Shown: positions 1 to 10,559 of the stretch, one piece after another
How the letters are laid out: each line of letters begins with the position of its first letter
Numbering within the stretch: position 1 is the stretch's first letter
DNA from: Phymorhynchus buccinoides
Taxonomy: Eukaryota; Mollusca; Gastropoda; Neogastropoda; Raphitomidae
NCBI GenBank assembly: GCA_017654935.2
Contig: CM065711.1
Location: 27,160,836 to 27,224,835 of the forward strand
DNA: 64,000 bases
Direction: 5' to 3'
Notes under the pieces: model-generated
Told to the model about the DNA's origin: nothing
The model's input: the letters and a program-made list of their open reading frames with translations, nothing else
The model's database searches: none
Position numbers and translations under genes: made by a program

Positions 1-195
1 ACGTCACAGAGGAATCCCCAATATTGCAGATGAAATCTTTTCTCTACCCAGGTAAGTTTAATGGTATATTTTGGCTGAGGAATGGCTGGCGTTTAAAGGG
101 TAAACCCTTTCGCCGCCAGCCATTTTTTTTTCTGTATGTGTCAAACTTACCTGGGTAACGAAAAGCTAGGGTCTGCAATATTGTGAATCCTCCTA
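1..195. repeat. Fragment of the cccttt-cgccgcc repeat, folded back
   Basis: aatattgcagatgaaatct…acccaggtaagttt, then ctttcgccgccagcc and the inverse aaacttacctgggta…tctgcaatatt. This is an inverted pair of the interior of the 16973 family. Confidence 0.6.
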
Positions 196-296
196 TGACG
201 TTTATCATACAAGCCTTTCCTTATCTTCCCAAATTAACAGCATATAGGTAATTAGATCCTAATTTCATCCCTTTTAGTAATACGAGTATTAAATTA

Positions 297-721
297 CCAT
301 AAACACTGGACTATAAGACGCACCTGAAGCTGCATACCTTAAATTGACAGAATATCAGGTATTTATTCACATATAAGCCGCATCCGTTCATAAGCCGCAG
401 AGAAAATTATATTCACAAAAACGTGTCAAAGTGTCAGAGCAAAAAGCAGTAGATTTTGCCTGCCTTATTACGGATAATGAACACATGTGCACATTCTCCT
501 ATTACAACATGAGTATGTGATACTCTTAAACACTTTAAACATGGGATTTGAATCAAATAATTGTCAAAACCAATTTTGAGTGTTCAAAATAGAGTAGAGA
601 ATGTGTCGCTAGAAAAAAATTCAATTTTACTGATAAATACAGAATTGAACAAAATCCACAGATAAGCCGAATGGGCCAAAGTTGAGGGAAAAAGTAGCGG
701 CTTATAGTCCGCATTTTACAG
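297..721. mobile_element. TIR element (actataagcc family), copy 1
   Basis: Ends ccataaacactggactataagac and cttatagtccgcattttacag, flanked by TA on both sides (295-296, 722-723). Non-coding, about 425 bp. Same family as 823-1196 and, inverted, 58841-59260. TA duplication and short TIRs suggest a Tc1/mariner-type MITE. Confidence 0.65.
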
Positions 722-822
722 TAAGAGTGGTGCAGAAATGCGACATTGGCTGCAAAAGGGTTAATGGATGCCATTTTCATTCCCCACACCTTTTCTTACA
801 CAATTGTTTCTTTCTCTTAGCG

Positions 823-1196
823 CCGTAAAAACTGGACTATGAGAGACACCCCCTAAACTGACAAAATATTAGGTATTTATTCACATATAAGCCGCACCAG
901 TTTATAAGCCGCAGAGAAAATTGTATGTGCACAAACCAGCACAAATATAGACATTCTCCTATCAGAACATGAGTGTGTAATGTCCTCAGACACCTTAAAC
1001 ATAAGATTTGAATCTAGTTTTAAATCTCAAAGAAGCTCAAAATAGGCTGAAGAATGTGGCCAGAAACAGATTTAATCATACTGATAAATGTAGAATGGGA
1101 AACAAATCCACAGATAATCCGCATCAGTCTATAAGCCGCATGGGTGAAAGCTGAGGAAAAAAGTAGTGGCTTATAGTTATAGTCCGCATTTTACGG
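823..1196. mobile_element. TIR element (actataagcc family), copy 2
   Basis: Ends ccgtaaaaactggactat and atagtccgcattttacgg. Interior aligns by eye with copy 1 (ggtatttattcacatataagc; ataagccgcagagaaaatt). Non-coding. Confidence 0.65.
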
Positions 1197-1328
1197 CATT
1201 CATTCTTACCACTTTCTGGGTGGGGGGTGGGGGGGACTGGCTGTATATAATTTCCAGGATAGATCTATTGACATTCAAGCGCAAAAAAAACCCACCAAAA
1301 CCTTGCTATTATCATCATCTATCATTAA

Positions 1329-1541
1329 CCCATTGACTGCCAGAGAAAATTAAACCAAAAAAAATAATTCGGCAAATCATGCCATAAAAAAGACAACTGA
1401 CAGCCAATCTGGCAATGTGGTCTGGGGATATACCTCTCTTGACTGTGTCAGAGCAAAAGCCAGCATATCAGGGCTATTTATTCCTCTTCATCTGACGACG
1501 TCATCAGGTCAGTACGCGATACGTTGGTGGCAGTCAAGAGG
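1329..1541. mobile_element. TTAA-type MITE (ttgactgcca TIR), copy 1
   Basis: TTAA-cccattgactgccagag … ggtggcagtcaagagg-TTAG. Interior cagccaatctggcaatgtgg and gagcaaaagccagcatatcag recurs at 9657-9854. The TTAA target and CCC-start fit a piggyBac-like non-autonomous element. It lies ~35 bp inside the intron after exon 9. Confidence 0.7.
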
Positions 1542-1581
1542 TTAGTTAACATCACCCTCGTCATCATCATCATCGACTCAC

Positions 1582-1920
1582 CTCTTCCATGTTTGTCGAC
1601 CGGTCCTCGTCCTCGTCGATTTCCTCTATCGCTCCTGGAACATCCTCACCCCCCACCATCCCTCCCCTCTCTCCTCCTCCTCCTCCCCCTCCCTCCGTCA
1701 AAACCTCCGGCCGGAAAGGCCCGCCCGCATACAAGCTTCCGCCGCCTCCCGGGACTACTGGCCAGAGTGCTTCCCCCTGGTCATTGTTCCAGCGCCACTG
1801 GAAGAACCCGGCGCGCTCTTCTTGCTCGGAGAGAGAAATGGTGATGGCGTCGAAGACGTTTTTGTAAGTGGAGGCGGATTGGACGTTCAGGAGGAGCTGG
1901 GATAGGCGAGTGGGAAGGAT
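1582..1920 (-). CDS. Exon 9 of the TRANK1-like gene
   Basis: 339 bp, 113 codons, phase 0: ILPTRLSQLLLNVQSAS, NVFDAITISLSEQEE, FFQWRWNNDQGEALWPV, a glycine/acidic linker, then DEDRSTNMEE. Acceptor ctaaactaaacag, donor GAG|GTGAGT (consensus). The Pro-rich open frames on the opposite strand are shadows of it. A TTAA-type MITE starts about 35 bp into the intron. A diverged copy of this exon plus the same MITE lies on the plus strand at 57712-58118. The gene continues beyond the left window edge. Confidence 0.83.
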
Positions 1921-1969
1921 CTGTTTAGTTTAGACAGAAGGAGAAATATGACGATAAATGATCCTCCAA

Positions 1970-2112
1970 AGATGGAGTGTGGCTGTCCACGTGGCGAGGT
2001 AATCGAAAACGGTCACACACGCGTAGTGTTCTCATCCCTAGCTGGTGCATTTGTACCATAGTGTTCAAGTGCTTCAACTGTCAGGATGATCCCTGGAGTC
2101 TTTTAGCCAGGG
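1970..2112 (+). repeat. Dispersed ~145-bp repeat 'R1'
   Basis: atggagtgtggctgtccacg, aaaacggtcacacacg, ttctcatccctagctg, tgatccctggagtcttttag. Second copy 29622-29772 in the same direction, third 31690-31840 inverted. No frame. Confidence 0.75.
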
Positions 2113-2207
2113 TATGACAACAACAATAAATAAACCTATTTAATAGGTTTCAATGGTGAACAAGAGGTAGGCTCAGAACTTTTAATACCACCTCTTTTTC
2201 TCTATCT

Positions 2208-2243
<36 letters not shown>

Positions 2244-2329
2244 CACATCAAAATGCAGAGTGAAAACACTAAATAAGGATCCTAAACAAAACCAAACATC
2301 TAACACCACCCATGCAGCCATAAGTTCAT

Positions 2330-2470
2330 CCATAATCCCACGGGTGCAACTCCCCAAAATGAAAAAAACCTGAAAGGCAGGGGTCCAGGGACCCATGGCC
2401 CCGGCAAGGTACAGGGGCAGAACCCCATCGGACGATTCAGGGGGGGCAACTTAAGAGAGATATATAACGA
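2330..2470 (+). repeat. Dispersed ~130-bp repeat 'R3'
   Basis: aggcaggggtccagggaccc, atggccccggcaaggtacag, ccccatcggacgattcagg. Second copy at 30295-30425. Confidence 0.72.
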
Positions 2471-2597
2471 GACAGACAGATAAAATGATACAGACAAAAT
2501 TGAACAAAGGGTAATTACTCTCTTTTTCTAATTAACTCCCCTCCACCAAAGTTGATTACGATACCATCCACCTAGCAGTGCGTGGGTGAGAACCAAA

Positions 2598-2762
2598 GTG
2601 AGACAAGCAAAGCATCATTCTTAAAAAAGAATGTGCCAAGCTCGCCTTTATGACCCTCACCCACACAGTAGTATACATCAACAATGTGTGGGTGAGGGTC
2701 ATAAAGGCGAGCTTGGCACATTCTTTTTATTTTATTTTAAGAATGATGCTTTGCTTGTGAGG
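2598..2762. mobile_element. Fold-back repeat
   Basis: Arms aagcaaagcatcattcttaa…aatgtgccaagctcgcc and the inverse ggcgagcttggcacattc…ttaagaatgatgctttgctt, with caccctcacccacac as the inner arm. Left flank shares about 60 bp (accaaagttgattacgatacc) with 5445-5520. Confidence 0.75.
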
Positions 2763-2987
2763 GTGAGAGCCGTCAGCCATTTTGAGAAAACAGTCTAAAG
2801 TCTAGCTTAGCTGTAGAAAATGCATTGACTGACTCATTTTAAAACACTTATAATACCATTTAGAGACCATAGTAAAGATTATCCTTTATACATATGAAAG
2901 ATGTTAGAAAACACAAAAATATCCATAACTCAAAATTGACAACAAATGAGATTTTTGACTTTGCAAGCCTGTTGTGAGAAACTACCG

Positions 2988-3440
2988 TATTTGAACATTT
3001 GAACATTTTTAAATAAAAGGCGCCCTCATTCATAAGGCACCTCACAAAAGAAAGTCAAACTTTGAAACCCATACACGCCTGTAAACGCTTACCAACCTGT
3101 CATAAACGAGAGTTGGCTCCCCTTTCAAATAATCGAACTTCCGTTTGATCCGCTTCCTGTTGTTGTGTTTGGACAATTCTTCACGAAAACTGGTAGAATT
3201 ATGACATTTTAAGCTCTACGATGCTTTTTACATCCAACGAAGGGTTATGGCATCTGTTGGATGGTATCTCGGATGATAATAGGGATTTTGAAGCATTTTA
3301 ACGTGAGTATTCGTCGTATCGGCGACTCGTGACCACTTTCGATGTTGTGACTCACAGTAGACTGTACTGAGTACGGCAATCGTTGCCTCTCTTCTCACGA
3401 TTTTGTTCACTAATAGGGCGCCCTTGTTTATTAGGCGCCA
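2988..3440. repeat. Possible TIR element (ggcgcc…)
   Basis: aaaaggcgccctcattcat near the left and tagggcgcccttgtttatta + ggcgcc near the right. Inside, cgaacttccgtttgatcc and a GC-poor body without frames. Ends not exact. Confidence 0.35.
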
Positions 3441-3689
3441 AGGTCAAAATTGGATTTTTTAAAAATATCGCTTATAACCCCCAAAATGTGGTAGTCCAGC
3501 GACTTAATGTCCTTTTCGACGTGCTGGGTCACATATTTCCTCATAATTTATGTACATATATTGACATGCAAATATTCAGAGAAAAAGAGATGGAAGAAGC
3601 CCAGACAAAAAAACTGACAACAGATCAAAACTCCCTGTAGAAAAGCTTTTGAATGTTTCATGATTTATGCAAGAAATTCTTCAAGAAGT

Positions 3690-3895
3690 TCATGAAGTAC
3701 AATTAAAAAAACTTCTTGCTTTTGCAATGAAACTCAAATGAGACTTATTCATAAAGATACAGTACATTGTTCATGAAACTGTACTTCAAGAAGTTCTTGA
3801 AGATTCATATTCATGTTTATTCATGAAAGATTTTTCTTCATGAATCAGGTGTCTCATTTGAGTTTCATTGCAAGTGCAAGAAGTTTCATGAAGAC
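3690..3895. repeat. Nested inverted repeat rich in ttcatgaa
   Basis: cttgcttttgcaatgaaactcaaatgag is inverted at ctcatttgagtttcattgcaag, and inside it attcatgaac/gttcatgaaa blocks pair again. Non-coding. Confidence 0.6.
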
Positions 3896-3917
3896 TTATT
3901 GAACATCTTATGCAGCC

Positions 3918-4310
3918 TTATTCATGCATAAGCATGAAGACTTCATGCAGCCTTGACAGAGGAACTCTGGAACACACCCTGTGAACAAGAGGGGGGGGGA
4001 CAGTCGACCCTGTGACACGGGAAGATACCACAGGGTGGACTGATTCCTGACGCGAAGGAGACACAAAGTAATCAGAAGATTGAGTGGAAATGACCGGACC
4101 GATTTTTAGACCGGAAGAATTCAGACGCTGAATGAAGGATTCTAGAATAGAATTAACTTCAGCGGGGGTGGAAGCCACCGAGCCGGCCAGAGAGGGGTCG
4201 ACATGGTCGGACACTGAGACAGGCTGAGCTGATTCAGTCTGAACAGAAGACGCAGATTTTGAAGACTTAGACGACTTTTTAGAAGATTTCTCTTTGGTAC
4301 TGGTGTTTCA
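3918..4310 (-). CDS. Open Ser/Lys-rich fragment, possible retroelement gag piece
   Basis: An open frame of about 130 codons without an obvious start: KEKSSKKSSKSSKSASS, then HVDPSLAGSVASTPAEVNSIL, IQRLNSSGLKIG, ending EVFMLMHE. It has a protein-like composition unlike the low-complexity frames elsewhere, and lies in an intron of the minus-strand gene beside a fold-back element. Ser/Lys-rich N-termini occur in gag-like proteins of DIRS and other elements, but no diagnostic motif is visible. Confidence 0.3.
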
Positions 4311-4374
4311 TCATTACATTTATTTTGCGTGTAAAAAGATTATATGTTATTTAATATTTTCTTTATTTGTCAAT

Positions 4375-4660
4375 TGCTCAGACAGTTTCCTGTCATTTGA
4401 ACGCAGATGCGTCATGCTGCCGTTACGTGCCTAACAAAGAAAAAAAGAGGACCCAGCATGTCTGACTTACGGCTGAAGACATTTCTTTTTAAAGAGTTTG
4501 CAACAACAAAAAAGGCAGGAGAATGGCCCAGTAAGACAAGAGAGATAGTACATGACAATAAGCAAAAGGGAAAAGGCAGAGTCAAAGAGAGTGACAGATT
4601 AGAGGAAGTTACAAGCACAGAACTTCCAGAAGGTAGGGGAACTATTTGCATGAAAGACAC
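4375..4660 (+). repeat. Dispersed repeat 'R2' (cagaacttccagaagg), copy 1
   Basis: ctcagacagtttcctgtcat, gatgcgtcatgctgccgtta, ggcaggagaatggcc, agagtgacagattagagg, cagaacttccagaagg. Other copies at 9270-9520, 18565-18835, 31945-32190, 51868-52135 and fragments near 23190 and 24120. Apparent frames on both strands are chance. Confidence 0.75.
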
Positions 4661-4803
4661 GTACCCCACTCCCCCCCTATTTCTGCTAGGGGGGTGGGGG
4701 GTATGATTTAATATGAGCATCCTTCTTATTTATTTTTTGCCCACTTAACCACTTATACGAGAAACAAGGTCAGAAAGAGAAAAAAAAGTATTTTTGAACG
4801 TAC

Positions 4804-5028
4804 CAAGTTTTCCGTCAGACGAACGTCCTGCAGGAACTGCATGATGGGAGTTTTGCAGCAGCCGGGGACGTTGCCTTGCTCCACGTTGACCACCAGGGTC
4901 AAGGCCAGCAGCACGCAGCGTTCGGCCATCACGAAGGTGTGGGGGGGGCGCTGATTCGCGGGGAACAGCAGGTGTTTCAGAAGGCAGAAAGACCCGGGCT
5001 TCTTGCCGTAGAGCATCAGACCCAAAAG
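4804..5028 (-). CDS. Exon 8 of the TRANK1-like gene
   Basis: 225 bp, 75 codons, phase 0: LLGLMLYGKKPGSFCLLKH, AERCVLLALTLVVNV, then IMQFLQDVRLTENL. Acceptor tccgttttgacag, donor TTG|GTACGT. It is preceded by the tail of a SINE about 25-40 bp upstream of the acceptor. Two overlapping open frames on the same strand are out-of-frame shadows. Confidence 0.82.
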
Positions 5029-5049
5029 CTGTCAAAACGGACACAAAAA

Positions 5050-5240
5050 ATATTGGTATTTAACACTTCATTTCTCTGTGAAATTCAGGTTGCTCCCACC
5101 TGGAGAGCGCGTTGCAGCCAGAGGCGCGCCACCCTTTTTTTTTTTTTTGGCATGCGATTTTTTGCGTGACTGATGAGGAAGGAAAGGGAGGGGGTAAAAT
5201 TTGACCGAACGAGACAACTTTTTCGTTGTCACTGGGTTTA
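5050..5240 (-). mobile_element. SINE fragment (same family as 46445-46833)
   Basis: ctctgtgaaattcaggttgc, gcagccagaggcgcgccacc and cagtgacaacgaaaaa(minus) match the 3' body; head missing, where it meets a TTAA repeat. It lies just upstream of the exon 8 acceptor. Confidence 0.7.
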
Positions 5241-5405
5241 ACCCTTTCATCGCCACTGTCGCCTCTTGGCACCACAATGATTGAACACCCATGTCACTGA
5301 AAGGCATCAAATGAGGGTCTGGTATCCAGTGACCTTATGTTCTTTAGATTTTGGGAGGTAAGAATAGGCCCTATTTTATGGATGTCACAAAGGAATTCCA
5401 AATAT
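5238..5405. repeat. Half element of the cccttt-cgccgcc family
   Basis: TTAA-ccctttcatcgccac … atgattgaacacccatgtc … attttgggaggtaagaatagg … caaatattgcagataaaatc. Only one terminus is present; it abuts a SINE fragment. Confidence 0.6.
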
Positions 5406-6061
5406 TGCAGATAAAATCTCTCAAATTACCTCCCCTCCACCAAAGTTGATTACGATACCAATCACCTAGCAGTGCGTGGGTCAGAACCAAAGCGAGACAA
5501 ACAAAGCATCATTCTCATCATTACCTCATTCATTCTTTCATTCTACGCTTTATTACTGGCTTTTTTAACTCATTCGTCGTTCTGGACATATATGGCTGGA
5601 ATTAACAGATAGCTGTCAATTTGATGCATTTGCTTCAAGGGAAGTCATTCCATACCTTGGTCACTTCTAAACTCGCTTCGCTCCCTTAGACCACAATTTT
5701 GCCCCTGACTTTGCTTTTGTAGTGGTTTGTTGTGGGGAAACCAATCGGTGTAGAGAGTTTTTCCATATAAAGTCTATATATAAAAAAAGTCTGATCTGCC
5801 ACTTCCCTATGTCTAAACCTGAAGTAAAAACCCGTAATCTTCTTTCATTTCTCCTTTTGTTTATGCACGTTTTGTTTGTGTGCATGGCTGGAGTGATTTG
5901 TGAGTTTTTTTAATAATTCAAAATCGTTGCGATGCGAATGAGTTTAAATGGAGAGAAAAAAAGATACACTTGGCTTGTTGTTAATAACTCTTCTAGCGGC
6001 CCAGGGCTGCCTACCTCCTCTTGCAGTTTGCAGGGACAAACAATCATCAGTTTGATTTTAT

Positions 6062-6110
6062 GATATGGGAGGGAGTCATAATGGGAGGTCTTATAAGGGA
6101 GGTTCCACTG
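6062..6110. mobile_element. One end of a cagtgga-family MITE
   Basis: gggagtcataatgggaggtc and ttataagggaggttccactg followed by TA. The other end is absent. Confidence 0.55.
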
Positions 6111-7999
6111 TATTAAAGAATACTTGAACTTGGAACTTGAGAGTCACTGACGTAAGCTCTGAAAGTAGACAAACGGAACAGGAGAACAGTATTTATACAG
6201 CGCTGAATCTCGATAGAAATCAAATCAAAGCGCACACACACTTTAGCATTCATAACGCATTCAAACAAAAACGCAATACAAAGCGAACACACACGGATGA
6301 CATAAATGGAATACAGCAGAAACAGACCTAAAGGCAAGAGAGAGAAGAGAAAGAGAGCGGAGTTTTAATGACGGGGGAACAGGTGGGTTTTTGAGGTTAG
6401 CTTTGAAAGCAGAGAGGGTCGGTCGCTGATGGAGGGAAAGAGGAAGTGTAACAGGGGGGTGCAGCAGTCATACTGGAGACAACCCTGGGTTCGATGATCT
6501 CGCTCTTTATTGCTTTCAAGTTTCAAGGAGCAGGGGCCTGGGCAATGGAATTGGAAAAGGGATAAAAGGGGAATCAGTGATGAGGATGGAGGGTAACAAT
6601 GGCAGATGAAGATCCAAGGGGTAGAACCATGTAAGGAACTGGGAAAGGAAACCGGAGAGGAAATGTAGAGGAACCCGTGAAGGAACACAAAGAGGAACCC
6701 CAAGAGGAACCCTGAAACAAAACCCGCGTACAATGTAAACTGTACTCATGCTACTTTGTCTCTATTAGTTTCAGCTAAGACAATTTCCATAGAAAACCTA
6801 ATCATAATTGATTTGTGAATTTCAATTATAATCCAATATACTTATGTACAAATGTCCACAATAACTTGCCCGTAGGCTTACTGAAAGTTAAACTCTTGCT
6901 CAGAAATATGCCACAAGCAATGAACAACTAAAGTCCCATTCATTATTTACTAACATTGAGTAACAATGTAGTGAACTAAACCAAAATAGAAAGCCAGTTT
7001 GACTTTGATTTCCAAAATGTCCCTCCTTTGAATTGGAATCACTATTCAACCTCAATAACCATTATAGCTTCCTCACTGTCCTCATTCCCTTTTATATTTA
7101 CAAACACAAAACTAAAATGCCCCTCTAAGACTAATTTGACCAAGGCAGATTTTATAACTATCAAAAGTCTACAAACTGAATTCATATTATGAAAACCATC
7201 CTTCACAGGAATACTCAAATCTTCCTGTTAAATATTCATGTTCACAAAATCAAAACAAAATATTTTCAAGTCAATCATTTACAATGAGTGACAAACTCCA
7301 ATAAAATAAAATAACTTGAGCTTACCCAGAGTAATGGGAGAAAAGCACATCAAATCTTCAAGCTGAATGCAGTTCAACTTGACAGCTGACAAAAACTTGG
7401 GCCAATAGCCCTTCTCTTCGCTTGTCTGGCTACAGAGTGAAAGTGAGTGAAAAACATCAAGGCCTAGGTAGATTATATTGGCTGAAAAGTGTTCACTAAA
7501 GTGACTTGTTAACTTCAACAAGGGAAATAATCCTAAGTTAATCATGCTTGGTCATAGTCCACAAATATTAAAACAAAGTAAGTAAAACATAATTTCCTAC
7601 AATCTAGTTTCTATTATATTCCCAAATCTCCAAATCCTGTCTAATACCTACTCTACCACAGAAGGGTTTTTTTGTTTTTTGTTATTAAACATTTTTTTCC
7701 ATTTTACATGTTTTCAGAAAACATACATGCACATATATCATACAAAATAGTAATCATTTGTAACGAGGACAAAAACAACTATGGTAGTAATAGTAACTAT
7801 GATAGTGGCGATTGATGACAACAACAACAGCAACAATGATAGCAACAACAATGATGACAATAAGTGAATAACATGATGAACAACAATAATAGTATTAATA
7901 AGTAAATAGTAACAAATAATGGTAATAAGCACAACTTCAGCAAAGAGGAAGTTTGTTCCAGGTCGGTCCTGAGACAGCACACACCCTCCCTCCCATACA

Positions 8000-8070
8000 C
8001 AGATAGACACACACACACACATACACACACACACACACAGATACATATACACACACACACACACACACAG
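8000..8070. repeat. CA microsatellite after the exon 7 donor
   Basis: (CA)n within 20-90 bp of the donor on the opposite strand. Smaller CA/TG or AG runs also at 2208-2240 and 19318-19360. Confidence 0.85.
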
Positions 8071-8088
8071 TGATACACAGAGACTGAC

Positions 8089-8248
8089 CTTAATCTTCTC
8101 ATGCAGCAGCTTGAGACTCTTGTTGCGGTTTATGAACCGGTACTGCTCCATCAGTCCCCACAGGTTGGCCCGCTTAGTCGGGTCCCAGGTGAGAGTCAGC
8201 AGCTTCAGCACGCGGGGGTAGCACGCCGGCAGGTACAAGTGGCCATTC
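8089..8248 (-). CDS. Exon 7 of the TRANK1-like gene
   Basis: 160 bp: one base completing a glycine codon, then 53 codons NGHLYLPACYPRVLKLL to SLKLLHEKIK. Donor AAG|GTCAGT. The acceptor ttgccctgcag is the edge of a 34-bp minisatellite whose unit supplies the pyrimidine tract. The downstream intron begins with CA/GT microsatellites. Confidence 0.82.
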
Positions 8249-9190
8249 CTGCAGGGCAAAAACAAGTGACAATCATCTACGATTTAGGGGCAAAAACAAG
8301 TGACAATCAGCTACGATTTAGGGGCAAAAACAAGTGACAATCATATACGAATTAGGGGCAAAAACAAGTGACAATCATATACGAATTAGGGGCAAAACCA
8401 AGTGACAATCAGCTACGATTTAGGGGCAAAACCAAGTGACAATCAGCTACGATTTAGGGGCAAAAACAAGTGACAATCAGCTACGATTTAGGGGCAAAAC
8501 CAAGTGACAATCAGCTACGATTTAGGGGCAAAACCAAGTGACAATCAGCTACAATTTAGGGGCAAAAACAAGTGACAATCAGCTACGATTTAGGGGCAAA
8601 AACAAGTGACAATCAGCTACAATTTAGGGGCAAAAACAAGTGACAATCAGCTACAATTTAGGGGCAAAAACAAGTGACAATCAGCTACGATTAAGGGGCA
8701 AAACCAAGTGACAATCAGCTACGATTAAGGGGCAAAACCAAGTGACAATCAGCTACGATTTAGGGGCAAAAACAAGTGACAATCAGCTACGATTTAGGGG
8801 CAAAAACAAGTGACAATCAGCTACGATTTAGGGGCAAAAATCAAGTGACAATCAGGGCAAAAACAAGTGACAATCAGCTACGATTTAGGGGCAAAAACAA
8901 GTGACAATCAGGGCAAAAACAAGTGACAATCAGCTACGATTTAGGGGCAAAACCAAGTGACAATCAGCTACGATTTAGGGGCAAAAACAAGTGACAATCA
9001 GCTACGATTTAGGGGCAAAAACAAGTGACAATCAGCTACGATTTAGGGGCAAAACCAAGTGACAATCAGGGCAAAAACAAGTGACAATCAGCTATGATTA
9101 AGGGCCAAAACCAAGTAACAATCAGAGCAAAAACAAGTGACAATCAGCTATGATTAATGGTAAAAACTAAATGACAATCAAGTATGAATA
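8249..9190. repeat. 34-bp minisatellite, about 27 units, starting at the exon 7 acceptor
   Basis: Unit ggggcaaaaacaagtgacaa + tcagctacgattta, with g/a and a/c variants and three shortened units near 8850-9080. Its first unit is fused to the exon 7 splice acceptor (ctgcag). The right end decays from about 9090. Confidence 0.92.
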
Positions 9191-9269
9191 AAGGGTCGTT
9201 TCAACATGTAAAAACTGAACAGAATGATGCTGATAATAACAATGATGCATTCCCTGGCCATAACGAGTG

Positions 9270-9520
9270 AGGTCGATTTTCAGTTTTCACTGGTCTCCCC
9301 GCTGCATTCAGCCGACGCATTCCGATTTCGAAGGAGCTCAAAGGAGAAAACTATTTGGAAGATTTTTTTTTAAAGGCAGGAGAATGGGACAACTGTAAGG
9401 CAGAAAGATAGTAGATGACAGAAAGCAAAGGGAAAAGGCAGAGTCGAAGAGAGAGACAGATTAGAGGAAGTTACAGGGACAGAACTTCCAGAAGGTGGGG
9501 TAACTATTTACACAAAAAGG
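9270..9520 (+). repeat. R2 repeat with alternative 5' module
   Basis: Begins ttttcagttttcactggtct and cattccgatttcgaaggagc instead of the ctcagacag block, then the common aaaggcaggagaatggg … acttccagaaggtgggg. Confidence 0.7.
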
Positions 9521-9656
9521 TCCCCCCCTCCCCCACCACATTACCACCAGTATCCCCTACGGGGAGAATGATGATAATAATAATGATGATGATTCACTCA
9601 ATTCACTGAGCTTTACCTTCAGACTTCAGTCATAATTTACCAAAAAAAATACATAA

Positions 9657-9854
9657 CCCCCCTTGACTGCCAGAGAAAAAGAAATACCCATTGGACAAAT
9701 CATGCCATGAAAAAAACAACAACTGATAGAGCCAATCTGGCAAAATGGCCTGGGGATATTACTCTCTTGACTGTGTTAGAGCAAAAGCCAGCATATCAGG
9801 GTTATTCCTGATGTCATCAGGTCAGTTCGTAATACGTCGGTGGCAGTCAAGGGG
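9657..9854. mobile_element. TTAA-type MITE (ttgactgcca TIR), copy 2
   Basis: ATAA-ccccccttgactgccagag … ggtggcagtcaagggg-TTAA, same interior as copy 1. Confidence 0.7.
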
Positions 9855-9894
9855 TTAACGCAAAAGAGAAAGATGACATCCAGAAGCAGTGTGA

Positions 9895-10376
9895 CAATGA
9901 TGACCATGAAGATTACGAATGATGACAATGAATGATGAAGATGAATGATGACAATGAATCATGACAATGAATGATGACTATTGACAATGAATGATGACAA
10001 TGAATGATGATGATGAATGACGACGATGAATGATGATGATGAATGATGACGATGATGAATGATGAAGATGAATGATGACAATGAGTGATGACGATGAATG
10101 ATGACGATGAATGATGACAATGAATGATGATGATGACAATGAACAATGATGATGAATGATGACGATGAATGACAACGAATGATGATGATGAATGATGATG
10201 AAGAATGATGACAATGACGATGATGAATGATGACGATGAACGATGACGATGATCGTACCCTCGTAGTTTGGCCACCATACACAGGGCGAGCGTGACGAAC
10301 ACCTCCATCCAGAACAGGAAGATGACGATGAACGATGACGATGAAAGATGACGATGAACAATGAATGATGATGATG
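9895..10376. repeat. GAT/GAC trinucleotide-rich array with a copied exon end
   Basis: Irregular tandem of gatgaatgatgac, interrupted at 10251-10322 by a 72-bp copy of the 3' end and donor of exon 6. The long His/Ser frames on the minus strand are translations of this repeat. Confidence 0.88.
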
Positions 10377-10383
10377 ATCGTAC

Positions 10384-10547
10384 CCTCGTAGTTTGGCCAC
10401 CATGCACAGGGCGAGCGTGACAAACACCTCCATCCAGAACAGGAAGATGTTGAGGTCAGGGAACAGGCCCATCTCCTGCCGATCCAACAGCAGTTGGGTG
10501 AATCTGGTGAACTGGGACAGCGCCACGAATGGGTCGAATTGATCCGG
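10384..10547 (-). CDS. Exon 6 of the TRANK1-like gene
   Basis: 164 bp: 54 codons plus 2 bases, the only phase-2 junction seen. It encodes PDQFDPFVALSQFTRF to FWMEVFVTLALCMVAKLRG, the latter a hydrophobic helix (about residues 35-50 of the exon). Acceptor tatcgtttcacag, donor CGAGG|GTACGA. The next exon supplies exactly one base to close the codon, which confirms the pairing. The last ~72 bp including the donor are copied 125 bp further on at 10251-10322 inside a GAT-rich repeat. Confidence 0.82.
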
Positions 10548-10559
10548 CTGTGAAACGAT

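Larger units (their letters stand above)
5406..8088. other. Intron 8 proximal part, no gene
   Basis: Contains a short copy of the 2535 repeat (5440-5520), the MITE end at 6062-6110, and AT-rich sequence. The 122-codon minus frame at 6365-6733 is Pro/Leu/Phe-rich with no motif and no splice context, so I do not call it. Confidence 0.4.

Noticed and set aside
6365..6749. 122- and 77-codon minus frames resembling hydrophobic proteins
   Set aside because: No motif, no splice-site context, and biased composition from a purine-rich plus strand.
8249..9190. CRISPR-like array (34-bp units; also 71-bp and 46-bp arrays)
   Set aside because: Units are contiguous with no unique spacers, there are no cas genes, and the genome is eukaryotic. 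These are minisatellites.
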